Translations under genes and position numbers: made by a program
The notes under the pieces: model-generated
Database searches by the model: none
Told to the model about the DNA's origin: nothing
The model's input: only the letters and a program-made list of their open reading frames with translations
Assembly (NCBI RefSeq): GCF_037975245.1
Contig: NC_092568.1
Coordinates: 9,065,001 to 9,129,000 of the forward strand
Length of the DNA: 64,000 nucleotides
DNA from: Apostichopus japonicus
Lineage: Eukaryota; Echinodermata; Holothuroidea; Aspidochirotida; Stichopodidae
Reading direction: 5' to 3'
Shown here: piece after piece, positions 1-16,664 of the stretch
Layout of the letters: each line of letters starts with the position of its first letter
Numbering within the stretch: the first letter of the stretch is position 1

Positions 1-1585
1 TATGTAAAAATGTCCATCGATTTACATATGTGTGCCCATTTGTATATATGGGTTCGCTGACCCTGTATGTGTATGCAATTAATTGATGACTTTTGGCGCA
101 AATTTCATTTTGATATGTTGTTGAAAATTAAAACACACTGTTATCAGTCTAACACTTATTGAGTTTTGCTGGACTATGATATATTCAGATTAAAAGTTTG
201 CATAAAGTCATCATTTTAATCCTAAAATCAGAAAAGGCTGCTTGTACCATTTAACTCTATAAAAATTTTTAAAAAAAACGCTAAATAAAAAGAGCCCACA
301 GTATATGAACGAAAAATTCGAGCAAAAATGAAAAGTGAAAATATAAAGTTAGGATAAAGCTCTAGACATTACAGTTCATATATTTGGTAAAGTGTTAAAT
401 TCGTTGCGATCACTAACATTTCAAAACAGGAAGTAGATAAAAAAAATGAGTTCAGTATGAGTATAAGGAAATATGTGTTTTGTTTGTTGTTGCGAGATTA
501 TATTCTCAAAATTATACAGAGAGAGAGAAACATATCACTATATATTAGGAATCCAACACTGCATGATGCTTTAACATCTCCTTTTAATTGGGACATCTGT
601 CTACAATTGATTTTCCGGGTGATTGTTTTAATATATAGTTTTTATTACACCCATGTACTTTGAAAGTAATGTACTACGCATGCGCATAGCAAGATGTTTC
701 TTACCTATTGTTATTGCTGCTACCCCGAGGGATGTTCATGTCAATAATGTTTCATGTTACATTCCCCCAGAGTATATGTAAGTACATATGTTATGGTCTT
801 AACAGCCGATATACTTGCAAGAACTCATGTTGTTATCACCTCGCTATTATTCTTGCTCTGTGGCAATGGCTCAAATATCTCATCATAACGCGACAAAATA
901 ATAATAAAAATAGTAGTAGTAATAATAATAATAATAAAGGAAAGAGAAGAGAAGGTGGTGAAGACTCACGCAAGATTTTGACGAAAACAAGGTGGACGAC
1001 AAACCTGACCAAGAAAACGGATTACTTTCGTGGAATATGGCGGGGATTTTTGTTTTAATTTATATGTTTGTTTCTTATAATATTTTGTCTGCATTATGCA
1101 TTCTATGTATCGAAAATTTAGTTTCTCTCTCCACCTCTCTCTCTCCACCCACCTCCTCTCTCTCTCAATTTCTTTGGTTGTTAATCATTAACTTGTTGAA
1201 TATGCATTGATTGTTGGGACAATTCTTTGTATAGTGTACTGTCAGACCACACGTATTGTCAGTATGAGCAGTATGAATATCATGTTTCTATCAGATAAAG
1301 ATGAGGAACTGTTTGTACTGTCAATACCAGTGCTTTGAGAGCATCATATTGGAGTACAGGTTAAAGAGGTATTAGTATTAGGAAATTGTCCCAAATGGCT
1401 GGCACAAAGGTATGTAGGCTATGTATTTTAGATCCTCCTGCAAGCATGAACTCGCGAAGAAGCCTCATTGGCTTATCAAAGCCGCATGCTGACCGAAGTC
1501 AGTCTCTTAGATTCATATTTAACGTCCATGATTATGAATTGTCAATTGTCAACAACTCTGTAACTGTACGACATACATTAATCTT
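1..1585. other. Gene-free stretch
   Basis: No exon or RNA gene is recognisable here. The open frames are under about 120 codons and show no family motifs. A degenerate AAT/AGT trinucleotide tract lies near 899-935 and a CT-rich tract near 1125-1170. The rest is unremarkable AT-rich sequence. Confidence 0.6.
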
Positions 1586-1642
1586 GGAGTGACTCGAACT
1601 CGGGACATTATGATTGGAAGGCACCGGCGTTAACCACTGAAT
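1586..1642 (-). repeat. Degraded tRNA-like (SINE head) sequence
   Basis: On the minus strand this reads like the interior of a tRNA. An A-box-like stretch (TCAGTGGTTAACGCC) is followed about 25 bases later by a B-box-like stretch (GAGTTCGAGTC). The spacing fits the internal RNA polymerase III promoter of tRNAs and tRNA-derived SINEs. The anticodon arm does not fold into five pairs and no acceptor stem is visible, so it is not a working tRNA gene. It is most likely the decayed head of a tRNA-derived SINE of a different family from the copies at 27212 and 54715. Confidence 0.45.
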
Positions 1643-3235
1643 GAAATATGAAAAATGAAAAGTGAAAAAAGATGGTTAAACTAAGTGACAAAATATAGGC
1701 AACTGTCAGAGAGGCTAAAGTGTCGGCACTCGAATTACGAACGTGTGTTTGTATGTAAAACAAATAAATGGTCAATCGTAATAATACTCCGTTATGTTTT
1801 GATTCATCTGTTGTATTGTGTAATGAACTTAAGCTCTGACGTCACATCTAACAGCAGCTGGTACCGCACGGGGTAAATTTTCTGTGGCCCCGCGGGAAGT
1901 TTGAAAAATCCTTTACTTTTATTGTGGCTCGCAGAACCTTATTAGCAAGTAAAAAACTGAAATATGTGTAATGAATGTAGGGCCTTCTTGTGATAGCATA
2001 TTTGTACATAACAGATGGCCAATAGGGGGCCGGAAACATACATAAAACACGTTATACTTGCAGATGTCGGGAGCCAAACTAAACGAAACAAGGAAAAATT
2101 TCGCGCATGCGTTGAAGTTTACTGAATAATTCCGCTAAATGGGTGAATTAATCCACGAAAGTGTCTCAGAATACAAAATTGATGTTTCTGTGGGAAGTTT
2201 TCGTCAAGGCTTTGTAGGTTAAAATTGCGATTGAAAAAGTAGTTACAATTTGACTAACGAACACAGCAACTATACAGTGTCTATCATGAACAGCTATACA
2301 TTATGTAAAACAGTACGCGAATTAAGGGAACACAAATTTCCATTTTCCATCTGCGAGATTAATTTCGTACCCACCACTGATAGCCTACATATTATTCATA
2401 TTTTTTTAAATTAATATGGAAAAGTTCATGCGGTCAACATTATTTCTTGACCGTATTAACGTTTACATATTTATAAGGAGTAGATGAAAATTCTCAAGTG
2501 TTCACAGGTGTGCGTAAGAGCGCAATTGCATCACTATGACGTCACTGCGTGTATTTTTTTCCTTTCAAAAATGTCAAATGTTAACTGTTAACTTACACCT
2601 ACAGAAGAAACGAAACAAGTAAATGATTTTGTATATGATCTGATCACTGGACCATTAAAAACACTTAACTGAAAGTAAACCTTCCACCTCTCTTAACATA
2701 CATGCAATCTGTTTTTCTGTGTATTTTTCCCCTTCTTTTCTTGATTTTTTTCTTGCATTCTATTTCTACATTTCATTTTATTCTCTTTGCTCTTCCAAGA
2801 AGAAAGTTTTAGAGACATTTCTTCTGTAGGAGCCTCCATTATATATCCTATAGACAATTACATGTTACGATTCCAGTAAACTTTGGTTTAAAATATTCCC
2901 TCTGAAGATATTGGAAATCTAAGCTCATCTTGAGTATATAAGTGTATGCTCTTCAGCTCTGTCTAACTATACAAGCAGAACAAGGCCGGGTTAGACATCT
3001 TGGTATACACAGATAATTAGAAAGCAAATTGTGACAGGGCATGCAGTTAGTATGAGATAGAAGTGGCCTTCACGTACAAGTTTAAGCTTAATATGTCTTC
3101 ACTTTCTTTCTTCTATTGGAGTTATTATAGAATAAAAGGCATGAGATATCAATTATATAACTGGGAGAATAATACAATAAGTACAATATACGGTAAACAC
3201 TGAATTGTGTTAGTATATGAACCAGTAATGAGCTG
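1643..3235. other. Gene-free stretch
   Basis: Nothing recognisable was found. The sequence is AT-rich with short pyrimidine runs near 2735-2790. No exon-like frame, repeat array or inverted repeat stands out. Confidence 0.55.
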
Positions 3236-3345
3236 GGGAAATAAAACCCTTAGAACAGAGAAATAAACTTCTACCCACCACCACTGGGATTCGTTCCCGG
3301 GCCTCCCTTACCAACTGGACTCTGATTGTACTTCCAGAGGTTTGA
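3236..3345 (-). mobile_element. Divergent copy of the tRNA-derived SINE
   Basis: Read on the minus strand this contains a B-box region (GGGAGGCCCGGGAACGAATC). A body follows that aligns with the copies at 27212 and 54715: the same GGAGGCCCGGG lead, the AATCCC(A/G)GTGG core, then a GAAGTTT..T..CTGTTCT segment. The A-box half is poorly preserved (AGTTGGTAAGGG) and no cloverleaf can be drawn. The divergence suggests an old insertion of the same family or a related subfamily. No target duplication was identified. Confidence 0.5.
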
Positions 3346-3416
3346 AACCAGAAGGGAAGGTCGTCATTCCACTGCAGGCAAATTGTCACCTGTATCGAGA
3401 AGAATGCTAGTATTAC

Positions 3417-3455
3417 AATAAATTAAATGAAGTTTTCATATAAGAAAACAGGGAT

Positions 3456-3460
<5 letters not shown>
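3417..3460 (+). repeat. Direct repeat, copy 1 (partner at 3935-3979)
   Basis: A segment of about 44 bp, from AATAAATTAAATGAAG to GGATCCATA, recurs with a few mismatches at 3935-3979, 518 bp downstream in the same orientation. This copy runs straight into a (TA)n tract. The partner runs into unrelated sequence. It could be a segmental duplication or the flank duplication of an insertion; the sequence does not decide. Confidence 0.65.

Positions 3461-3499
<39 letters not shown>
3458..3499. repeat. (TA)n microsatellite
   Basis: About 42 bp of uninterrupted TA dinucleotides directly follow the first copy of the direct repeat that ends at 3460. Confidence 0.95.
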
Positions 3500-3502
<3 letters not shown>

Positions 3503-3934
3503 TCATGCAGCCCACACACTGATCTGTTACGGTATAGTTGGCTTCATGTATACCCAAACTGACTGCTGTCGCTGCAGGCAATCTAGTAAAGTTGCTTAAT
3601 CCAAGCGTTCAGACAGTTGAGTATCGTGGAACTACTTATGAAATACAAATCAGCTTTTTTTCAGATTATATAGCTTATGAGTTATGTAAATCCATGGTAC
3701 ATGTATCCTTGTTTCATTATGATGTTTTATGTAAATAGACGGTAGAACAGGATAAAAAAATATGTTAATCTAATGATGGCAAATATTAAAACATCGCACG
3801 ACTACGTAATTTATCTGTATAACACGCTATAGCTTTTGTTCACTTCATTTAGCGATATATTTACCAGAAATTCCCTTTTTAAAGTGATTATTTTCTTTTT
3901 TGCAAAATAAACCCAAAAAGTAACGCTTGATTGG

Positions 3935-3979
3935 AATAAATTAAATGAAGTTTTTTATAAAAGAAAACATGGATCCATA
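3935..3979 (+). repeat. Direct repeat, copy 2 (partner at 3417-3460)
   Basis: This is the second copy of the segment that starts AATAAATTAAATGAAG and ends GGATCCATA. It differs from the first copy by a few bases in the middle (TTTATAAAAG against TCATATAAG) and lacks the adjoining TA tract. Confidence 0.65.
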
Positions 3980-4391
3980 CTAGAAGGAGGACGAGTTCAT
4001 CCTTTGTCCCAAATCCCGTGTGTATAGCTAAAGGGGATGTCTTGCGTCACGTGACTATTTATGATCGCGTATGAGGTTTTCGAGAATGATCACACCTCTC
4101 GTTCCATGTCAGAGGAGGGAAAGAAAAGGAATATAAAGTTAAAATGGCTAATTCAGAGTTGTAAACAATTTTATATATGCATGCTCTGATTATTGTGTAT
4201 GATATTACAATATATTATTCTAGTCAGTATATGCTGAAAGTATTATTTTAGTAATTTTAACAACATTTTGTATAAAGCACAGTTGTAAGATAATTATCAT
4301 TAAATCTGTTAAACTTGATCCTCGTAAATAACTTTTTAGTTTCCTCAACGGGGTAAGGGGGGATTACAGACTCGTGAAAATATTACACACA

Positions 4392-7476
<3,085 letters not shown>

Positions 7477-7853
7477 CCGATTAACACAGAGATTACAGTA
7501 ACTACTGTACATTTTTAAAGTTTTTTTACCATTTTTTTTCTTACCACAGTAACAATTTTTTTTTAACATTATTTTTTTACCAATTTTTATTTTTACCACA
7601 GTAACAACTGGATCGTGCTGATAAATCTGTACACCGATAGCATGTGCTACTACGATTACAGTAGAACTGGGGATATGTGTAATTCCAAACAAATGCATCA
7701 AACTGGATTTGTTGGGATTACACATATCCTGAGTTCTTACTGTAATCATAATAGCACATGCTACCAATTAATATTGCACGATCCAGTTTTTTACTGTGGT
7801 ACGAAACTTTAAGATTAATAGTAGTTACTGTGTTCTCTGTGCATGTGTATCGG
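7477..7853. mobile_element. Fold-back (long inverted repeat) element, MITE-like
   Basis: The left and right halves are imperfect reverse complements along most of their length. Matching blocks in order are CCGAT, CACAGAG, ACAGTAACTACT, TTAAAGTTT, ACCACAGTAA, AACTGGATCGTGC, TAGCATGTGCTA, GATTACAGTA and GATATGTGTAAT. The left arm (about 7477-7690) is about 60 bp longer than the right (about 7700-7853) because of a T-rich expansion that repeats the ACCACAGTAA motif. The centre is short. The structure would fold into a large hairpin and is typical of fold-back or palindromic non-autonomous DNA elements. No target duplication is clear. Open frames reading through it are by-products. Confidence 0.75.
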
Positions 7854-10800
7854 GTGATATTTAATTAAGGGATATTCCGGTGGGTAGACAATGTTACACT
7901 TAAGTAAAAGAGCCAAATATTACATTCATCCGAATATCTTTATTCATAACTTGAGATATGCTCGATTGAATGTAACTTTGCTTTCTCGGGTTGACTTAAC
8001 CATCCTGTATATATATACTTCAGCATGTGGCTCTAGTATAGGTGGTCTGTGAAGGCGGTTGGTGGGTGTTCTTCAAAAGATTCATCTTCCTTTTAAAAAT
8101 CTTCTTGTGGATTTATGCTTGAAAATTGCAACTTTTTGTGGAATTTTTATTATGCTCTGTGCATAGATAATTACAATTTAATTTAAAGGCAAAACAAGAC
8201 AATTTCAGCTCAATTCCTTCGATGACATCATTTATTCTGATGTTGCCTGTTGCATTCATAAAAAAATGTCAACTTAATTGAAATATTTATATCTTCGCTA
8301 AACAGAATGCTACGAGAATACAGTTGACATTAAAGATGCAGAACATTTCAAACAATTATTATTATAGCAAATCACCTGCAGCCACAGGACTATCCCTTTA
8401 ATTGTAAAGAAATAACGACTTTGAAATTTGGTCAATATTTAATGTCATGAAGGAGCTTAATATTTTCATATTTCACTTTTTGTGAGGTGTGAATGATAGA
8501 TGAAAAACGTAGAAGAAAAATTAACGACATGAGGAATAGAAAACTGACTGCGAAATTATTCAAAAAGAATGTTTTTATTAATTATAATTATCTTTTATCT
8601 ATGTTTTTTTAGTCATAGATAAGTGTTGTATTCTATAGAAGCCCGACTTGAAAAAGTTCTTTCATTTTTTTCTTAAATTGACACTTTCAAATTGTCTTAA
8701 TTCGACACGATGGGTCTGAAGTTCAAATTAGGTCTTAGATTCACACATCAGTTCTTAAAATCACACATTAGATTTACACATTAGGTCATCAATGTATACA
8801 TTAGGTCTTAAATTCATCAAACACTATATAAACACACATAAACTTAGATTCACACTATCATTTTTTCTTAAATTCACACTTTAACCCTTTCTTAAATTCA
8901 GACTAAAAAAAAAGGGGAAAAGGGTGAATTTAAGAAAAAGGTAAAAGTAAAATAGAAATGGAAATAGTATAAGCCCTTCAGCGCTTCCGTAGAAGTTTTA
9001 GTCTAGGTTGGCCCTCTAGATTATTCAAACATCAAACTGCACAGACTGGTACTTGTACGTAAGCAACTTGTACATGGTGACTGATTAAAGACGTCTATTA
9101 TCAGTTGATCTAACAGAATACCCATCTATTATGATTCATTAATTATCTCAGGTCACACATCCAGATAAAAAAATATATAAAAAAAAAAACAAGAAATTCC
9201 TCGTCTTTGTAATTCAAACATTTAGATGGATATAAGTGGGGTAATTTTAGGACAGTTTAAAATTTGACACTAAATACCTGCGTATCGTGGTATTTGTTAA
9301 ATTTGTATGTCAAACAGACTTTGCTCTATGCCCCCATTAAAGTGAAGAGGATATTTCTGACCACACAAGCAAATTAAGAGTGTAGACATATTTATAGTCA
9401 GCTAAAAAAAGACAGTACAGTACAGTATATATGTAATTGCTATATTTTAAAAGGTAGTCTAACACTTTTTAGTAACTTCAACATTTTATCTTTAATATTA
9501 TAGAAACAGGAGGGCAACCACAATTTTTGTATTGAGATGTGTGTGTGAGGGTGGAGGAGGGGTGTTGCTAACATGTTATATCGCCCAGGGCAGGGGTTCC
9601 CTCCTATTTAAGAAATTTTGGCTAAATGGAGAGTGCTAGATGAAAAATGGTGCTATATTGTGCATCTTTTGGGAACCAACATTGTAGCATTGAATACCGC
9701 ACTTACCGTTATTTTATAGTTAGTACACTATAGTATTTGTCTGTCTGTAGTCAGTGTACCATTGATTGATTTCCCTATACTGCCATCTGAAGAATCTGTG
9801 TAGCAGACCCATGCTTACCTGGTAGTGGTTTAGTCCTTGTTTTGTTTTACCTTTGGTGATTCTTTAGCACAGGGCTGGGTCCAATATTTTCAAGAGGATG
9901 GGGTTGTGGCACTTGAGGTCGTTGGAGCAGACTCTATCATAGGGAGGGTCAAGCACTCATAAGACACAAAACAAAAAAACAACATTTTTAGACCTGAAAT
10001 AATGTATGATTCGGGAGCGTATTTAGGTTATAAATTAGGTCGATAAGCAGGTCTATAAGAAAGTTTTGCTAATAACTACATTTAATATTTGTGTGGGTAT
10101 GAACAGTGGCAGTTCATCCCCATACCCCCTCGATCCGCGCCCATCATCGGAAGAGGTAGGGGGCGGGGAGTGCGGGAGCAATGAGCAGTGCAGGGTTCCC
10201 TTGCGGGCGTGTTGCCGCCTTTGCCAGCACTTTCTACAATACCGAACATTAGCATAAATCCTACTATATTTTATTATTTATTTATTCATTCATTGATTTA
10301 TTTTGATGATATTGTTATTGACAACATCATGTGCATCTGGTTTGTTTACGTATATTTCCTCCTTTCGTTTTCACATTGTATTAAACAATTGGAATAGAAT
10401 AATATGAAAAGTTGAAATATTTTAAACATGTCTTAAAATTGCCAGAATCTGTGTGTTTTTCTCTCTTTCTTGCCTCCTTTTTTTCACATTGTATTAAATA
10501 AAATGGATTAGAAAAATATGTAAAGTGGAAATATTATTAAATCCCATTAGACATAAATGTTAGACACGTTTCCAATGAATTCTGACAATGATTTGTGTAT
10601 GATGTCTGTGTTTGTTTTCATGAGTTTGATGAGCGACGCCAGCAGCCCATGATAATTCTATTTTAGTCTTAACAGTTTTAGAATCTTCATTAATTTGATA
10701 TATTTTCATAAAATGTTGTGGTCATAAGATTGAATATAAACGAAACAAATTGGATGTCTTGCTCCGTTTTCTTTGGTGGGAAATCTTTGGGTATAATCGA

Positions 10801-13800
10801 CCCTCTGTTGGAAATGTTGGTGCCTCAAGAAAAGTTAATGTATGCAAGGGTACACTGATAACGATCATCCCGAATTCCGAATGGCATTGGCGATTAGTTT
10901 CCGCTGGGTGAGTCACGTAAACCACTGTTAAGGGTATACTATAGTGAGGTCCTACTGTACTTATAATTTCAGTCTGCGCATGCTCGTTTTGAATATAAAA
11001 AAAGGTTCATTGCCAAAGTGTACCACCAACTCGTATAGGATTAATAATAGTCCATTCCATATATATATTTTGCCCAAGTTTGTTAAATATTATACCTGAT
11101 ATAAACTCGATCATAAAATGTTTTATATGAAACGATAATGAGAGTGTAACCCTATTTTTTAGAGATAAAATTAATCCTTAGTAATCCAGTATATAAGTTT
11201 CATTTCAATAAATAGAAATATTGCGATATCGAGCTTTTAGCTTTAAAACTATTATCACTCCAAGAACCAAACTTTAAAAAAAAAAAGCTATCGAAAGTCA
11301 GAACCATGGATTTATTTGTTACACGGTAAGGTAGACTTTTATAGTTGCTTATAGTCTTGTTGAAAGTGTCGGGTTACTTCTGGAACATACTTGGCCCGAT
11401 AACTGTATACTATATAGAGTCATACGTGGCTAATGTGGTGACGGGTGAGTGACTTATCTAAGCAAGAAATAGGGCTTCAAGTATACCACGGAAGCTCCTC
11501 TTTCTTTCATTAACCCTTCGGTTTAACTGCAAAAGTTCGATGTTAGAAGTATTACGTGTTATTTCGATGACATCTTTGTACTTCGAATGACATTATATAT
11601 GTTTAAACAAAAAAAAGTCGTCCTTGAATCGAATAAGGGTTGAACTGTTGAAAGCTGCAAAGTTCTGCAAGAAGTATGGAGAGGAAGATTGACATTTACC
11701 GTAGTCCTGGAAGAGACTCGGAAATAAAGAATTGCTAAGCGACGCAAAAGTCCAATATACATTCAAACGAGGTCATTTTACTTACAGATTTATTCTCAAT
11801 ATCAAATACAGCTGGTAAGCCTGTAATGTTTCCTACGAAACATGATACAGTTCGACAAAAAGAGACCACGTTTCTTTGCTCAAAGCCAAAGAAACATTCG
11901 TGTATATAGCTAAATATAGCCTTAGTCGATTTTGATATTTCCAGCTTAAGCATATGTAATGTGTGTACACGGTGATTATAATGGAACGCCCTCATAAATA
12001 ACACAGTTTTTTCCCTGGGGCACGATCCGGCTCCACGTGTCTCCCTCCCCCATGCGACCCCCCTCCCAAATGGAACAGATTACGGCACACTATGTAATGC
12101 ACATATATGATACACAGTCATCATGAAATGTCTCAGACCTCACCAATGACACTGTATGACTTGTCAGTATGTTACTATACACAGTAACATTTCCTTTTAA
12201 CATACTAATAATAACAAGTAGATACTTCAGTTATAGCGTCTGAAAAAATATTGTTTTATATAATAAAAACTTAACATTCATAAAATTCCGTACATAACCC
12301 GAACTCATAATAATGCTTGTTCCTTAATTGTAATTTCATACTATATCTTATACTATTGCCAAGAACAATTTAGATTATTATTTGACAAGCTGCACGTTTT
12401 GTTGCCATTTTGACTTAATGGAATCTTATCATTTTGAAATAACCCCACACTTAACATGAATTTTTAAGCATGTCTATGTGAATTCATATGGGAATCAACT
12501 TGAATAATTCCAAAAGAGGGTGACTTATACTTATTCAATATTTTCTCTAATAATTTCTCCTATAAAATTTCCTTGTACTAGCTTGACAATGTTACATTGA
12601 CGATAATAGGAGTAAATAAACCGTATCTATTACGACCCGTCCTAAATCATGACGTCAGGAATGAATTCTCAAAGAACGAGAAAACCATCTCATATCCATG
12701 TCGTATATTTGTGACACATATTTACAAGGTCAAATGGTAATATGTTATATCTTCAAATCGTCAGAGAAACATAAAATTAAATCGAAGCAGTGGATAGGCG
12801 TCTCATGAAAATATTAAAAAAGGACTTATTATGCAGGAAGTAAACGCATTTTTCATCCTTATCAATTATCGCTATGTTTTCTCTTTAATATCCAAAGCCT
12901 TATATACAACAGTCTAACTAAAATTGACTTTTCAAATTATTTTTTGATTTGTTTCATTTTAGAGCTCACGTGTCCTGGTTTTCAGAGTTTACATCACAAG
13001 CTACTGTATCCGTCCGTTATTGTGGGTTTTTTTTCTTAATGTCAATGTTGTGAAATTATTCATGATCATTGTAACCGACATTTGTTTACTGCAGAAATAA
13101 ACGAGTCCATGAAAGGATCAAATCGAACGAGTGGAAAAGCATTTTAATAAAGCGAATTAGATGAGAGCTTTTCAAGGGTTGTTATAAATTGTCCGATGTT
13201 TATCTAATTTATCTAAGTAAGTAATATATAAACGTCACTTGTTTGTATTAACACAACTCTTCATTTATTAAATTGTCGCTTTTCTTCTTCTTTTCACAAT
13301 TACGATATTAAAAAGTGGGGAGATATATATGACCAAGATAATAAATGGAACCAAATAAAATATAATATCAATCTCCGATTTAGACTCGGTGTCAACTTTG
13401 TTAACAATTCCTTAAGTGACAATTGTATGAAGAAGTCAAAATAAAATATACATATCGTTAGAGAGCAAATTGTCTGATTGATAAAGAAACAATGAAACGG
13501 GTGCCTCTTGGTCAAATAACCTGTCAAAAGGATTAATATTGATACATTGATACATATTCTTTTATGATGGTTCATGTTTCGTGACTCTCTATCTTTCGAT
13601 CTATTTTCGATCAAAAACAAACACTTTCCAGAATGGCAAAGAAATAAACAAAACACAAAAACGTTAATAAGGATTGAAACGACTTGAAGCTAGCGATCGA
13701 GATCACTGAGACTTGTAAATCATGAAGCTAGAGAGCCCGCTTAACGAAGACGTCACTTGTAGCTTCGACATTCAGTATTCAGGTATTGGTATAGAGGATA

Positions 13801-14777
13801 ACGAAACGGTGTTTGAAAAAGTGAAAATTATTGCTTCAAGCATGCGCTATTATCGGGGAGGCACTGTATTCTTTATAATTAATATATTGGCTTAATATTA
13901 CATTATTCAATGCATGAGAACTTGACATTGTGCAATGAACACGTATATAGTCAAATCGTGTGTTGGATTTGATAAATATGATAATAGCTTAACAGTTTCA
14001 TTATTCAATGCATAAAGTCTTTACCCTCTTGGTTTTTCTTTCACACTTTCATCACCCATTAATATTTTGTTTCTCACATTAGAAATTTAGAAATGTCACC
14101 AGAAATTAAGAAAAGTCCAAATAAATACGCTAGTATATTTGATTGACCAAATGCGTTATACTCTTCAAACGCTCAGTACTGCTTTAACTAAATAAAGGTC
14201 TTGTGATTACATCATTCACGTATCATAATATATAATATGAATAAATTAATATATTCACGCGTGATCATATTTCATTATCTCTCTCTCTCGTTAAAGGAAT
14301 ATAGCGGTGTGGTAAAAAGCTATTATAACTTTCTGCACTTATAAAGTGAACACTATGCATCCGTGATAGAACATTTCAAATCAAAGTTTTTTAAGTTTTA
14401 TTATTCCATCTGGGCACGACAGTAAACTGAGTGACGTCATCATGTCATATCAGGTGAAAATAATGTCGGTGTTACTGCATACTGTACAAATCATTTATTC
14501 TAATACTAAAATTAACAACATCTTTTAGGGAAAACATTGCATTTTGATGGAAGACTTTGGTTTCTGAATCCATTGGTAGTTAAACGAAAATTCCAAATGT
14601 ATCACACTTTGAAGAACAAATGAACGGCAAGGATTTAAACACAAATTACACAATATTTTAAAACAAAAGTGTCCGCTAAAACGGCATCACTATACCAAAC
14701 ATCTACCATAAACCAGATTCATTTAATTACATTCTCATATTTTATCTTCTTCAGTTTTACCAATGGGTAATCTAAAG
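7854..14777. other. Gene-free stretch with degenerate repeats
   Basis: No exon was recognised in about 6.9 kb. Near 8715-8905 there is a degenerate tandem array built on variants of CTTAAATTCACAC, whose reverse complement returns at about 8924-8942. Two short segments (about 9587-9690 and 9869-9960) begin with CAGGGG- or CAGGGCTGGG-like sequence that resembles hAT element ends, but no convincing partner end was found for either. The rest is plain AT-rich sequence. Confidence 0.5.
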
Positions 14778-14926
14778 CAGCGGTCCCCAAACTTTTAGGC
14801 ACATGAGTCAGGAGCGCCAATAAGTATACAGGGCCGCTACCAAGAACACCTTACACCCCTCACAAACGATGACCCATTTGTGGGCCGCACCCCCCCCCCT
14901 CCCACAATAAAGTTTGCGGAACGTAG
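14778..14926. mobile_element. Candidate hAT-type MITE relic
   Basis: The left end reads CAGCGGTCCCCAAACTTT. The right end, reverse-complemented, reads CTACGTTCCGCAAACTTT. The inner 15 bases match at 13 positions. CAG at the terminus followed by G/C-rich sequence and CAAACTTT is a familiar layout of non-autonomous hAT elements. At 149 bp it is a short internal-deletion form. The flanking 8-mers do not match, so the target duplication is lost or the ends are slightly misplaced. The left end resembles the minus-strand end of the candidate at 22665-22984. Confidence 0.4.

Positions 14927-16662
<1,736 letters not shown>

Positions 16663-16664
<2 letters not shown>

Noticed and set aside
3417-3979. 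Short LTR retrotransposon or solo LTR pair
   Set aside because: The 44-bp direct repeats lack TG..CA ends, a primer-binding site, a polypurine tract and coding sequence.
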